From Atherinomorus stipes (Eukaryota > Chordata > Actinopteri > Atheriniformes > Atherinidae), in the NCBI GenBank assembly GCA_023101725.1, contig JALJCO010003012.1:1543001-1607000 (forward strand): a DNA stretch of 64,000 bases, given 5' to 3'. A program made the position numbers and the translations under genes. Position 1 is the first letter of the stretch, and each line of letters opens with the position of its first letter. The notes under the pieces are model-generated. The model was not told the DNA's origin. It did not search any database and saw only the letters and a program-made list of their open reading frames with translations. Shown here piece by piece: positions 11,789-22,185 of the stretch.

Positions 11789-11801
11789 ACCTGCTGTAAG
11801 T
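11784..11801 (+). promoter_or_regulatory. AATAAA overlapping the transposase stop, then a GTAAGT donor
   Basis: AATAAA at 11784-11789 includes the stop TAA at 11786-11788. A consensus splice donor GTAAGT follows at 11796-11801. The transcript may therefore end just after the stop, or splice onward to the acceptor at 12774 before the accessory gene. Which happens cannot be told from sequence. Confidence 0.4.
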
Positions 11802-11900
11802 AACTGCACACTCCTATCAGGGCTGAACTATTTTAAAAAGTGTTGTGATGTTGCAATAATTGACACTGTGAGCCAATGGGCTATATACACGGTTCCACTA

Positions 11901-12065
11901 CTTCCTGAACTTCAGACAGCACCTTTGCTTCCTGTCTTTCATTATTGGACAAACTGATTAATCCAGGTGTGTCTGATCTCAATAATTGGCCAAACACACC
12001 TGGATTAATCAGTTTGTCCAATAATGAAAGACAGGAAGCAAAGGTGCTGTCTGAAGTTAAGGAAG
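11901..12065. repeat. Near-perfect palindrome, 72-bp arms, 21-bp loop
   Basis: The left arm 11901-11972 and right arm 11994-12065 are reverse complements with one mismatch that I can see (gaac versus gttaa context). The loop is about 21 bp. It lies between the transposase stop and the accessory gene. Loop-proximal text 'aattggccaaacacacct' recurs in altered form at 12268 ('aattggccaaatacaccta'). It could be a foldback MITE or a built-in structural signal. Transcribed, it would form a long hairpin. Confidence 0.85.
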
Positions 12066-12790
12066 TGTACCAAACAATGACTGTCTGTGGTATCCAATTT
12101 TATTAGCATTACAGTATTAAATGTAGCATTTTTTTTTTTTTTTTTTTTTACATTTTCTTTTAATCAAACATTGCATTGTCTATCATTATGAAATTGCACT
12201 TGTTCCTATTGCAATTTTAATACTTGATCTCATTTGCACAATTGTTCAACATGTTACTTCATCATAATTGGCCAAATACACCTAATCTCTGTCTTTGTCT
12301 CAGGGCGTTTATTTTAAGGTTTTAGTCAATAAATCTGTCGCTTTTAGATTATTCATTGTGTTGCTTGCCCCATGCTGCTGCTAATTGAATTAAAATCTTA
12401 AGATACTAGTGGGTTTTTTAATTCCCAGATTTATTTTGGTACATTTTATTATATTGATTTAATAAATGGTTATTTTTATCAGTTAATTTTAATAATTGGG
12501 GAAAAAAAATCAAATTGATAGGTAGAGCTCTCATATTTCGATTCCTTAAAAAATTATATCAAATCTAGTCTCTAATTTCCCAATATCATGTCTCATCTCA
12601 CCTCGTGAGCATAGTGTCTTGTCACATCTACATTAAATACATGCTCACAAAAAAGAGCAAAAATAATATTCTGATTTGGTCAACTGTTGCCTGCAGTCAG
12701 GAGTGATCCTAATGCCATTTGTTGAAATTTTTTAAGTGAATCGTTTTTTTTCCTTTTTTTTCTTTTCCTTTCAGGTGAAAGTGTTCCACA

Positions 12791-14685
12791 ATGCTGCTTC
12801 GTGTTGTTGTGTCAGAAACTGACATCAGACGTCTTTCAGTTGAATCCATCCCTTCAAGTGTCGAGGAACTATACCGGGTGTTGAGAACCAACCTTGGTCT
12901 AAGAGGAGGATTCATTTTGCAGTTTGAGGATCCTGATTTCAATAATCAGTTGTGCAACCTCATGGACATCAAAGACCTTCCTGTGGACCGGGCAACTTTG
13001 AAAGTATTGTTTACAGCTGATGACTCCTCCGATTCTACATTGGACACAGGCAGCCTCCCTTCCTTGAGTAGTGGGGATTCTGTTGAATGGCCTGACCCTT
13101 TCCCAATCCCAGAGTTCTCACATGATGTGGAGCTGCAACTGAGAGAAGGGAATTATAGATATGCCAAGGATGGAGCTGTAATGGTCATTTCTAAAGGTTT
13201 AAAGACTGATGTCCTTGACACGCTTGCAGACAGTATGTCTAAGATTAGTGCTTATCCTGAGAGACAGCACTATGAAAATGTAGCCAAAGCACTGGTGGAG
13301 AAGCATCCCTGTCTGCGAGAACCAGGGTCTGAGAAGGGATGGTATTCGTGGTTTCACAGCCTGAAATTTAAGCTTGGAAACTACCGGCAAAAGTTAAGTG
13401 CAGCAGGATGCCCAGAAGTGATCATCAACAAACGAAAAGCAGGAGGTTCAAAGGGAAAATCTGTCAAGAAGTCAAAAAAGGGTGAGGTGAACTACTGTCC
13501 TGATCCACCTGAAGGACAGAGTCCTGAAAACATGGAGGAGAAGCGCAAGATAATGGAGGTTGAAATGCTTAAGAGAGACCCTGATCACCAGCTACTAGAG
13601 GATCTGATGGTTGCTACGTTTTCCCAGCGTAGAAAAGAGATCATCGGAGATCAACCACACATCACAGAGCTCATTTCCCGATGGCCAGCTTTGTTTCAAG
13701 AGAAACAGGTAATCACACAATGTATTCATTCCAAGAGAGATTATATTATGTTATATTTTTGGACTGTCCTATTGAGAAATGTGTTTTTTATTTTCTGTAT
13801 ATCTCCTCAGATTAGGGCAGAATTCAAGAGGATCGTCACCACAGACCTTCTGGAATCTTTTCTTGATGGACTTGATGACCTGGTCCCAAGACTGCTGGAG
13901 ATATACAAAGCAGCTACAAAATCTGGGAAGAAACAGTCACTCAAAGACATTCTAGACTGCCTTGTGAAAGATGTAAGTGGAAGTGAGGATAGCTAGAAAA
14001 TCAGACAAAATTTGTTTGTTAAAGCATTTTCATCTTACTTCAACATCTTTTGTCTTCTCATGTCTTGTAGGACACCAACGAGAGGAGAAGGGCTGCTGCT
14101 CTGCTTGGCCTACCACACTACATATCAGGCGAAGATCCATCAGATGTCATCAGAATGTGTGATGTAAGACATTACAATTTTGTCTTGCAAACTGTACAAG
14201 TAGTTTATGTTTTTATAGAATTTATTTAAATCTTTTTGTAACTTTTGTGGTGCATAATACAACTTGCAATATATACCTTGGAATAATTGCGTCCTGTGCT
14301 TACACAAACAAATGGTTTGATTATTTTTTTTTGTTTGTTTCCCCTTTTCATTAAGGCTCATGTTGAGACTCTGGATGAAGCCATGAAAGGGATGCAGCTT
14401 GGCCTTCTGATAGGCTGTGAAGGTGGGAAACAGGGTGCCATTCCACATGATGTCTTCGATATGGCAGTTGTGGTGGAGGAGACCATTGTGCTTCATAATG
14501 TGAAGGATGTGGCACATTGCTTCGCCATGCTTATGGGTGTCATCTACTGTGTCAACCTCAAGTATCCAGAAGCCATGAAGTATTCCTTTGAGTTTGTTCA
14601 GAGAGTTGTGATGAAGATCAAACCGGACCAGGCCTCGGCTCGAGTACATGGCTTGAGAAACAGAATCCTGAGGTACAAACTGTAA
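12791..14685 (+). CDS. Accessory protein of the EnSpm-like element, 500 aa, four exons
   Basis: Coding exons 12791-13708, 13811-13972, 14071-14163 and 14356-14685 are joined by three phase-0 GT-AG introns, giving 306+54+31+109 residues with no internal stop. A splice acceptor at 12774/12775 (pyrimidine-rich, TTTCAG) precedes the ATG by 16 bases, so a 5' UTR exon lies upstream. Residues 1-75 resemble a PB1/ubiquitin-like fold (GGFILQFEDPDF). Residues about 76-110 are acidic and serine-rich. About 155-200 is a helical block (YPERQHYENVAKALVEKH; WYSWFHSLKFKLGNYRQK). About 213-230 is a basic, probable nuclear localisation segment. The rest is mainly helical, with RWPALFQ and SLKDILDCLV. Similar proteins in fish are often annotated 'sterile alpha motif domain-containing protein 3-like' (remembered, not checked); I see no clear SAM domain. 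The function is unknown. Its position in the transposon suggests a role in transposition, comparable in place to TnpA-type helpers. AATAAA lies at 15501. Confidence 0.8.
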
Positions 14686-15530
14686 CATCTTCCAAGTTTT
14701 CAGTTCCTCATCTGGGAAGAGTTCCTGTAAGAATGTTTATGCACTGTTTATTTTTTGGGGTTCTTTTTTTCCCTCTATATGCCAACTTTCAGTATATGGT
14801 GCTGAACTTATGTCCTATGATAAAAAGTCACACCCAGGGTTTTCAGTTTGAGATTGCTTGAGGGAAAAGACATTGAGCTTCTTGCACTTGGACTGATTTC
14901 TGAAAGATGATGGTCTTGACAGGTCAAAGACTAATGATGTCAAAATGCAACTGGGATATGAGACTTCTCAGTCAATAACTAGCCTTAGTTTTTAGTGGAG
15001 TGGGGCATGAAAATTGGAATCTGATGCATTTTCTTTTAGTCACAGTTTCGCAAAATGGGACACTATTTTTTTTTTTTTTTCATTTACTTATTCACTTTAG
15101 TACAGGATTTCAAGCAGATATTAACCTTCACTTTGTTTGGACAGTTTAGAATTGATGACCTCATTTGTTATCTGCCTAGGCAGATTTGTTTTATCGTGTT
15201 GACTGTGTTTTATGAATGATAAATGCACTTATGCAAAATTTCAGGAGCCTTGGTGTTTTAAGAACTGTGAGAGTACTTGCCCATTTTTGCATTGATTTTT
15301 AAAATGCAATCTCAGCTGTACTCTGTTCTAGCAGCATTCTTTAATGTGAAATGCACTTTAATGAACATACTCGGGATTTAAACCAGCTTGTTTTTGGACT
15401 TAAGAGGTTATTGGGCACAGTTTTCACCACATTTTTGTGTGTCTGGTGAGACTGATCTGAGAGTGAGATTTGTACATGCTAACAGACTGTTGGTGGTTCA
15501 AATAAATGTTTCTGAGCATTTAAGTTCTAA
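14686..15530. other. 3' UTR and non-coding DNA of the element
   Basis: No reading frame of note. There is a T run at 15066-15080. AT content is similar to that of the element's other non-coding parts. Confidence 0.5.
15501..15506 (+). terminator. Polyadenylation signal AATAAA of the accessory gene
   Basis: The first clear AATAAA well downstream of the stop at 14683-14685, in 'ttcaaataaatgtttctgag'. It implies a 3' UTR of roughly 0.8 kb. No introns are evident in it. Confidence 0.5.
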
Positions 15531-15742
15531 GTGTATTCAGTGTAATCTTTTAGGAAAAGTGTGAACTTGCCATTATTAGTTGAGACTGGATACAATTTAA
15601 AAATGTTAGTCTACTTAATTTGTAATTTTAAGTTCAGTTGCTGCCTTAAAAACATGAGTTAATGTAACTTGAAAAGGCAATCTTTTTAAACTTAGTTAGA
15701 TATTTGAACTTTAAAATGGAAGTTGAAATAATATGTAATTGC

Positions 15743-16040
15743 ATGTTCCTTTAACAAGAGAAAGCAAGTTTTCTTAAATGGATAATGCAGTGTTGTGAGT
15801 AGTTTCAACTTACAGTATTGAGTTTAAACAACGATTGGTCATTAATTAAACAACTGGTAGAACTGAATTATGTGAGTTGAATGGATATATTATTGCAAGT
15901 TTTTTTGACAAGAGAATGTGAGTTTTGGTGAATGGATAACATAATTTAGTTAGTCATTTCAACTCAGAGTGTCAAGTTAAAACAACAAATTATCATCAAT
16001 TGGGCAACTTTTAAAACTTACCTCACTGAGTTGAAAGAAA
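15743..16040 (+). repeat. Subterminal tandem duplication (about 2 x 150 bp)
   Basis: Units of about 15743-15890 and 15893-16040 share, in order, 'acaagaga', 'gaatggata'/'aatggataa', 'gtttcaac'/'atttcaac', a TTAA-AACAAC block and 'gagttga'. Divergence is considerable. Repetitive subterminal regions are characteristic of EnSpm/CACTA elements, where they bind the element's own proteins (family knowledge). No counterpart of similar length is obvious at the left end. Confidence 0.5.
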
Positions 16041-16137
16041 GTTTTTCTTGAAGTTGAGTTAACTTATGTTTTTAAGGCAGCAGTTGAACTTAAAAATTTA
16101 AGTTAAACCACCCTGATAATTATTACAGTGTACAGTA

Positions 16138-17407
16138 TACAAATGTATGTATTTTTCTCTTTTTTCTTTCCTGTTGCTATCATTTGTGCTTTCAAACACT
16201 AGTTGCAAGAGTTACATTTCCTTTGATTTAACAGATGACAAAAGTAAATTGCAGAGTCTTTGCATTCAGCTTCACTTTTAGATCTCAGAAAAACAATCTC
16301 CTCTCTGACAACCTCTAATTTACAATCTGCTTCAAATTAGTGCAGATGGATTTGCCTCTTTGTTCAAGAAATCCAGTCCTTATAAACTGTGCAAAAAAGG
16401 AATAAAAGTGCAAACTCCCACATGCATTTCTCCTGGCTGTGCCATCTGACAGATATTCTTGAGCAGATTCTTGAAAAAGCTCAGAAAACCATAACAGATA
16501 AAATAGCAGAGTACAAAGTGAGACTGTGGTGGGCGTGGTTCAAGCTGCTAGCAGCTTCAGTGATTCAGGAGGCTGGTCACAGACAACCGCGATCTGATGC
16601 CTGAGGCCTGTTCTGCTTGCTTTGAAAAGCCCCATAGCAAGCAGTCAACAGAGACAGCAACATTGATTATTTTAATCAATACTCAAAGCTATTGCTACTT
16701 TAGCATTTCTATGATATACATAGCTGTATGGCGAAAAAAGTACACCAATTATTTTGAAGCATTCTATAGAGACAAATAAATATGGGATTGATTCTCCTTT
16801 AAGAAGAAAAAATGCATGAATATCTTTTGAATTTTTGTTGTTTATTTTAGCCTGGAGTGGTGTACATGTACACACACACACATGCGCACAGTTCAGTCAG
16901 GCAGCTGGGAAGCAGTGCGATGGTTGACCTAGATTGGGTGTTAGGTTTGAAGGCAGGAGAAACCATCTGCATACAAAGTCAGAGAACCCTGAACCAAGAG
17001 AAGAAGAGAAAAAAAACAGTGAAGAGAAGCAGAAATAATTCCAACTTTTTTTTCCCCCTGGAAGTGAATACGTTCTATACAGTCAGTTATTTTTTCTACT
17101 CTGGTAAATGGAAGGTCAAAAAAAAAGAGCAGGACAGGAAAACTAGACTGGGAAACCAAACAGACATATGCATAGGCACGGTGTTGTACTATCATTTCAC
17201 ACTGCAGTAGAAAATTCCTACATTATCTTTACATGTAGGGAAGTGCATTATTTAAGCCTATTAGTGAGAAAAGAAAAGAAAAAGCAGCTCAACTTCCAAG
17301 GTGACTCTTATAGGTGTTGCTACTTAAGCAGACTGCAATAAAGCATTTATCACAAATACAACCTAATCTTTTAGACTAATATTAAAATGCATTATCTCCC
17401 TCAAGCC
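16138..17407. other. Non-coding DNA between two large elements
   Basis: No recognisable gene. A short CA run sits at 16869-16884. Open frames on both strands near 16850-17210 are low complexity and unconvincing. Confidence 0.5.
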
Positions 17408-17559
17408 TATGGGATAAATCTTGTGCCACCACAGAGCGAATATGAATTCTTTATATTTGAATTTGAATCATTCAATTTGAACCTGAAAATGCCAGTTTGA
17501 ATAATTGCTTTAAAAAATTGAATCTGAATTACCTCATTTGATATTGAATCTTCAGTTCT

Positions 17560-17815
17560 CAAATTCAGTTTTTAATTTCAAATTCAGTTCCTAAATTCAA
17601 ATTCAGTTCTTAAATTCAAATTCAGTTTTTAAATTCAAATTCAATTTTTAAATTCAAATTCAGTTTTTAATTTCAAATTCAGTTCTTAAATTCAAATTCA
17701 GTTCTTAAATTCAAATTCAGTTTTTAAATTCAAATTCAGTTTTTAATTTCAAATTCAGTTTTTAAATTCAAATTCAATTTTCAATTTCAAATTCAGTTCT
17801 CAAATTCAAACTTTT
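17560..17815 (+). repeat. AATTCAGTT minisatellite in the left inverted repeat
   Basis: A run of 15-16-bp units of the form 'aaattcagttnttaaattc', varying among ttt, ttc and ctc at one position. It is mirrored in reverse complement at 21300-21560. Copy order differs somewhat between the two sides, as expected if unit number changes by slippage. Confidence 0.85.
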
Positions 17816-18139
17816 GTGCCACACATCCGGGACCTGGCGACAGGCAGATGTAGTTGATCGCAGATGGCGTTAACCTCAGTCTTACCAAGGGCTACCAGCA
17901 GGGGGAGGGAGAGGGGGGGAAGTAATGGGGGGGGGGGAGAGAGACACACACACACACACACATGGAGAGGAGAGACAGCGAGGCGAGGGAAGCATTGCTG
18001 CCGCCTATGGGAGCTGACTAGCCGCGGGGCGCCATCTCCGACCCGTCACCAGCTCCGTTCACTCACCTGTTTGAGTGACATAAATGAGCAGAACTCAGCG
18101 GATTCTTAATCAATTTTCCTCTATTGCAAAACGTAGACA

Positions 18140-18765
18140 ATAGAACTTAGACCCCCCCCTGCACAAACAAACAAACTGTGCCCCCCTCAAATCTGCCGAA
18201 GACAGCACGAGATATGCAAAGGTCTTTTTCCCCCCCGCATCACACTCCGCATCATTCTGTGTATAAACGTCACATCGTCCATGCTGTCAGACTCTCACCT
18301 GATGGCAGGTGCCTGCACAGGCAGTGTAATGGATGAAGTGTATACAAGCGCCCAAATCGCATTCTGCGAGGGCGGACTGTGCACGAGAGGAGAAAGAAAA
18401 TAGGGTATAGGGTAGGCCTACATTATAGGCTTATGTGCAATCGCGAACCAGAGCACGAGAGCAAAAGATTTAATTTCAGCTCATTTTCACATCAAATTTT
18501 GGGGAGGTCGCTCTTAAACAGACGTAACGTCCCTCCCCGTGCTGCAAGTTTTAAACGCTTTGTGAATGCGCCCTTACGCTCCTTCTACTCCTGCTGCTTT
18601 CAGAAGCTCATGTGGACCTTCTGCATGTTTTACCCAAACTCAGACTGTAGACGACAGCGTGATGTAGCTGGGAATAAAAGATACTGTAGGCTATTATTGT
18701 TGATAGCTTCTGTTTACCCCTGAGGGATTGCCACCTTATTGTGGTAATGGTCAGCTCTGTTTGGT
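18140..18765 (-). repeat. Partial copy of the hAT-like element at 50860-52795
   Basis: Reverse-complement matches to 51640-52760 include 'tataaacgtcacatcgtcca', 'caggcagtgtaatggatgaa', 'tttaatttcagctc', 'agactgtagacgacagcgtg' and 'gggattgccaccttattgtg'. The hAT termini themselves are missing. Relative to the other copy, about 330 bp near the end is deleted. Confidence 0.75.
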
Positions 18766-19024
18766 TGTGACATATGTATGTGTGCGCGCGCGCGTTAATT
18801 TACACAAAGACTCCCATTACTGTCATCTCTACACTGATCATACTTCTACACTTAATAACAGTAACAATGCAAATACCTATACATAACTACATATCCTCAT
18901 TTGTCTACTATAACATTCACAAATACAAGTTAATGATACCTAATTACCTACTTAATCTGCACATTAATGACAGAAAAAATGCATTAAATATTCAAAATGT
19001 TTAATTACATCTGTACCAATATAC

Positions 19025-19470
19025 ATCAGAATTACTTCATTAATCCCTTGTGGGAAATTCTTTTTTGTATTACTCCCATTAACAGTGTGTTCAGACCAAG
19101 CGCGATTTGGGCGTCAAAAACGCGCCCGACGCCCAAAGTTGGACGCCGTGTCATAAGACTAGTTAAAATTTTAAAAATGAAGTGAAAAAGTAAAAATAAA
19201 CTCAAATAAAAGTAAAATTGCAACCCTTCCTATATTAACATTATACAAGAAATAACATTTAAGAATACCAATATATAATAATAAAAATGAGACGAAATCT
19301 CAGTATGTACGACAGTGCTCCTCAATACTTATTATTATTGCACATAAAGAGATCCAAAATGAAGTAGCCTAAATAATGAAATGCCTATCAGAGAGCTGGC
19401 CATCACAGTTTGATGGCCACTGGCAGGGATGACTTCCTGTGGCGCTCCATAGTGTAGCGTGGTAAAATGA
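19025..19470 (-). pseudogene. LINE 3' end remnant (Rex1/L2-like), minus strand
   Basis: On the minus strand, near 19380-19465, a frame reads MERHRKSSLPVAIKL, matching the C-terminal 'ERYRKSFLPVAIRLLN' type motif of fish LINEs. The minus-strand 3' tail near 19030-19065 reads 'gaatttcccacaagggatta', the usual run-up to a LINE end. A foreign GC-rich piece (19081-19150, 'cagaccaagcgcgatttggg') interrupts it. Confidence 0.5.
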
Positions 19471-19504
19471 GTTTCTACACACACATATCTATAATATATA
19501 CACA

Positions 19505-19557
19505 TTGTATTACACACGCACACGCACCCACACACACACGCACACACACACACACAC
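19505..19557. repeat. Imperfect (CA)n microsatellite
   Basis: Mostly CA with scattered G and C interruptions. The short cysteine/valine-rich minus-strand frame over it is an artefact. Confidence 0.9.
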
Positions 19558-20044
19558 TAACATATCAGGTGTGTTTGTAATCAGATACAAATATCACATC
19601 TAACTCCTATCTTAAGTTCTTCATTTAGGAGTTTCTTCTCCCTCAGATCCTCCAAAAGACACTTTTAAGTCTTCATCTTTTCCCAGCTGGCCTTGGTATT
19701 TTTTCTGTCTTTCTCACTCCATCCTTTACGCTCCTCACACGAATTGGTGGATTATGGCCTTCAGAGAAGTCAGACAACCAGGCGATGCATAGCTATGATC
19801 CTGGTAGAAAGAAGGACAAACATTGTCTTATTTTACACAAATCACTTGGACATGATTTATGACTGATTTACATTATAATACATCACATCACATGACATCA
19901 CACCTCCAGTTATCACTTGTACATCAGGACTGTAAAGGCTACTCAACAACATGAACTCTGTACACTCAAGAGTAAAATCAGTATTGTGTTGATATGAATG
20001 AAAGTAGATCAGATTTTATTAAACATGAGAAACATTTTGCTGTA

Positions 20045-20189
20045 GTTTGGATCCACGTGTGATGTTTAAGAAGTTCGTGTCTGACCAAACAACAGAATCT
20101 ACGTCAGAAATCCATCAAGCGTCTTTTGAGCTTTTGTAAAAGCGCTCTATAAATAAAATGTATTATTATTGTTGTTGTCATTATTATTA

Positions 20190-20223
<34 letters not shown>

Positions 20224-20780
20224 CATCCAGCTGTTTCTGAAGCAGCAGCAGCCTGACAGGTGGGGGCGGATCCAAGCCTGACCTGGACTGTCGGATCTGA
20301 GCCTGACCTGCACAGGGACCGAAGAAACGATGACTAAAGTTAGCTAAGCTAAGAAACAGTAACTGACTGAGGCCCCCCCCCCCCCCCCCCCCCCCCAACA
20401 TTTTATTGACAAGTTCAATAACAGAAAATCTAGTTTATGAACATTATGCGCAGCCAGAAGGGTGGATGCGCTGGTAACTGCAGCTCGCACTGGAGATACG
20501 GAGGAGACAGGAGGCGATCCCTCGTTTCTATTAAGTAATCTATACCTTAAAGTTGTAAAGTGCTCAGTCGGTAGACTGTTTCTGAGCTTAACTAATGAAA
20601 GTTATCGTTTCTTATGTCCCTCCGGTTCAGGCTCAGATCCGACCGGCCTCCACCTGTGAGAGCTGCTGCTGCTTCAGGGTAGAAACAGCTGGATGACGGT
20701 GCATTTCTGAGGAAGATTCTGTTGTTTGGTCAGACACGAACATTTTATTATTCACACATGAATCCAGTCGTAAGATTATT
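20045..20780. repeat. Large imperfect palindrome with a LINE tail in one arm
   Basis: Arms of about 20045-20350 and 20570-20780 are inverted counterparts: 'tcgtgtctgaccaaacaaca', 'atccagctgtttct', 'cggatctgagcctgacc' and 'gaaacgat' on the left all recur reversed on the right. The left arm has an extra segment (about 20118-20223) reading 'aaaagcgctctataaataaa' followed by a TTA repeat, the tail of a LINE copied into that arm. A C run (20372-20395) lies in the loop. Confidence 0.75.
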
Positions 20781-21712
20781 TTATGATCAGATATGCACTC
20801 ATTTTCACGCCGGTTTGACCACTGACTTTTTTCTGCTTATAATGGCATCAAGGTTACTGCTGGTTTAGCAACATTTGTTGCTAAACCAGCAGAGACCGAT
20901 TCTAGCCACTAAATATAACTAATACTGATGTTCAGGCTTACTTGTGAAAAGTAACTCCAAGTTGGCTGCTTTCGATGTTCCGCCGATCACAGCAAGAAAA
21001 CGCTGCACAGCTCTGGTATCGTTCATCCACAGTCGCTGCTACCTGAGCTGGTGACCGGTCTGAGATGGCGGCCCCACGGCTCGTCTGCTCCCAATGCTGC
21101 TTCTCGTCTTTATGCCCACGCCTCGCTCCTCGGTCTCTCTTCTCCGTTTTGGCCGCTTTGGCGCTTCTGTGTGTGTCTCTCCCTCCCCCGTTGCTTTCCC
21201 CCTCTCCCTTCACCGCTGGTAGCCCTTGGTAAGACTGAGGTTAACGCCATCTGCGATCAACTACATCTGCCTGTCGCCAGGTCCCGGATGTGTGGCACAA
21301 AAGTTTGAATTTGAGAACTGAATTTGAAATTGAAAATTGAATTTGAATTTAAGAACTGAATTTGAAATTGAAAACTGAATTTGAATTTAAAAACTGAATT
21401 TGAAATTGAAAACTGAATTTGAAATTAAAAACTGAATTTGAATTTAAGAACTGAATTTGAATTTAAGAACTGAATTTGAATTTAGGAACTGAATTTGAAT
21501 TTAAGAACTGAATTTGAATTTAGGAACTGAATTTGAAATTAAAAACTGAATTTGAGAACTGAAGATTCAATATCAAATGAGGTAATTCAGATTCAATTTT
21601 TTAAAGCAATTATTCAAACTGGCATTTTCAGGTTCAAATTGAATGATTCAAATTCAAATATAAAGAATTCATATTCGCTCTGTGGTGGCACAAGATTTAT
21701 CCCATACAAGCC

Positions 21713-22185
21713 TCATCACACTTGAGCAAGCACGATCCCAGACATTATATTTTGACTTCCAAATGTCAAACTTAAATTAGGGCAGTTTTATTAGTCTGCT
21801 GGCAATGTTTCTCCTCTCTATGAAATTATTTAAACCCACTGATCGCTGGACTGTATATGTAAGCAAACACAAGCAAAACAGAAGAGAATGATGACACAAA
21901 AGCTAACAAACGTAATTCTGTCTTCTGCCTGGAAACAAATGAGGACTCGTGAGCAGATTTCATCACCTTGACTGGCAGACGATTATATTCTGTGGATCAT
22001 TAACACGTCTGAAATAATACTGTCACCTCCCAAAGCTGGGGCTGTCAGCAGGAAGGCAGCTTGCCACATATTCCACTGTCACCTCTGAAATGCAGGGTGT
22101 GACACCCACAGGAAGTCGTGGAAACTCAAGCCTCACGGCAAAAAAGATGAGAACTTTGCAATATGAATAAAACAGTGTATGGGCG
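21713..22185. other. Non-coding, no recognised feature
   Basis: Nothing identifiable on either strand. Confidence 0.45.

Larger units (their letters stand above)
7542..16130 (+). mobile_element. EnSpm/CACTA-like DNA transposon, two genes (8589 bp)
   Basis: Left end CACTGTAAAAAGCC, right end the inverse of CACTGTAATAATTA: short inverted repeats with the CACTG start typical of EnSpm/CACTA elements. The direct repeat TACAGTA flanks it (7535-7541 and 16131-16137). It can also be read as a 3-bp CAG duplication outside TACACTGTAA termini, closer to the 2-4 bp usual for this superfamily. Inside lie a CpG-rich leader, a zinc-finger DDE transposase gene (frameshifted), a 72-bp-arm hairpin, a four-exon accessory gene and a duplicated A/T-rich subterminal region. 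Classification rests on the termini and on Tnp2-like motifs in the transposase. A KDZ-type relative is the main alternative. Confidence 0.75.
17408..21706. mobile_element. Unclassified DNA element with about 0.65-kb inverted repeats (4.3 kb)
   Basis: The ends are TATGGGATAAATC and GATTTATCCCATA. The direct repeat CAAGCC abuts both (17402-17407, 21707-21712), a plausible 6-bp target duplication. The outer 180 bases or so of the inverted repeats appear identical on reading. They continue through an AATTCAGTT-type minisatellite and then, diverging, to about 18065 and 21040 ('gatggcgttaacctcagtct', 'gtcaccagct'). The interior has no transposase. It holds a partial hAT-like copy (18140-18765), a minus-strand LINE tail (19025-19470) and a large inner palindrome (20045-20780). 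Long inverted repeats suggest a MULE- or Dada-like non-autonomous element, but no superfamily can be fixed from these data. Confidence 0.75.

Noticed and set aside
14140..14688. 182-codon open frame on the minus strand
   Set aside because: It is the shadow of exons 3 and 4 of the plus-strand accessory gene and crosses their introns.
17560..17815. CRISPR-like array
   Set aside because: Units are contiguous and degenerate without unique spacers, they are mirrored in the opposite inverted repeat, and the setting is eukaryotic.
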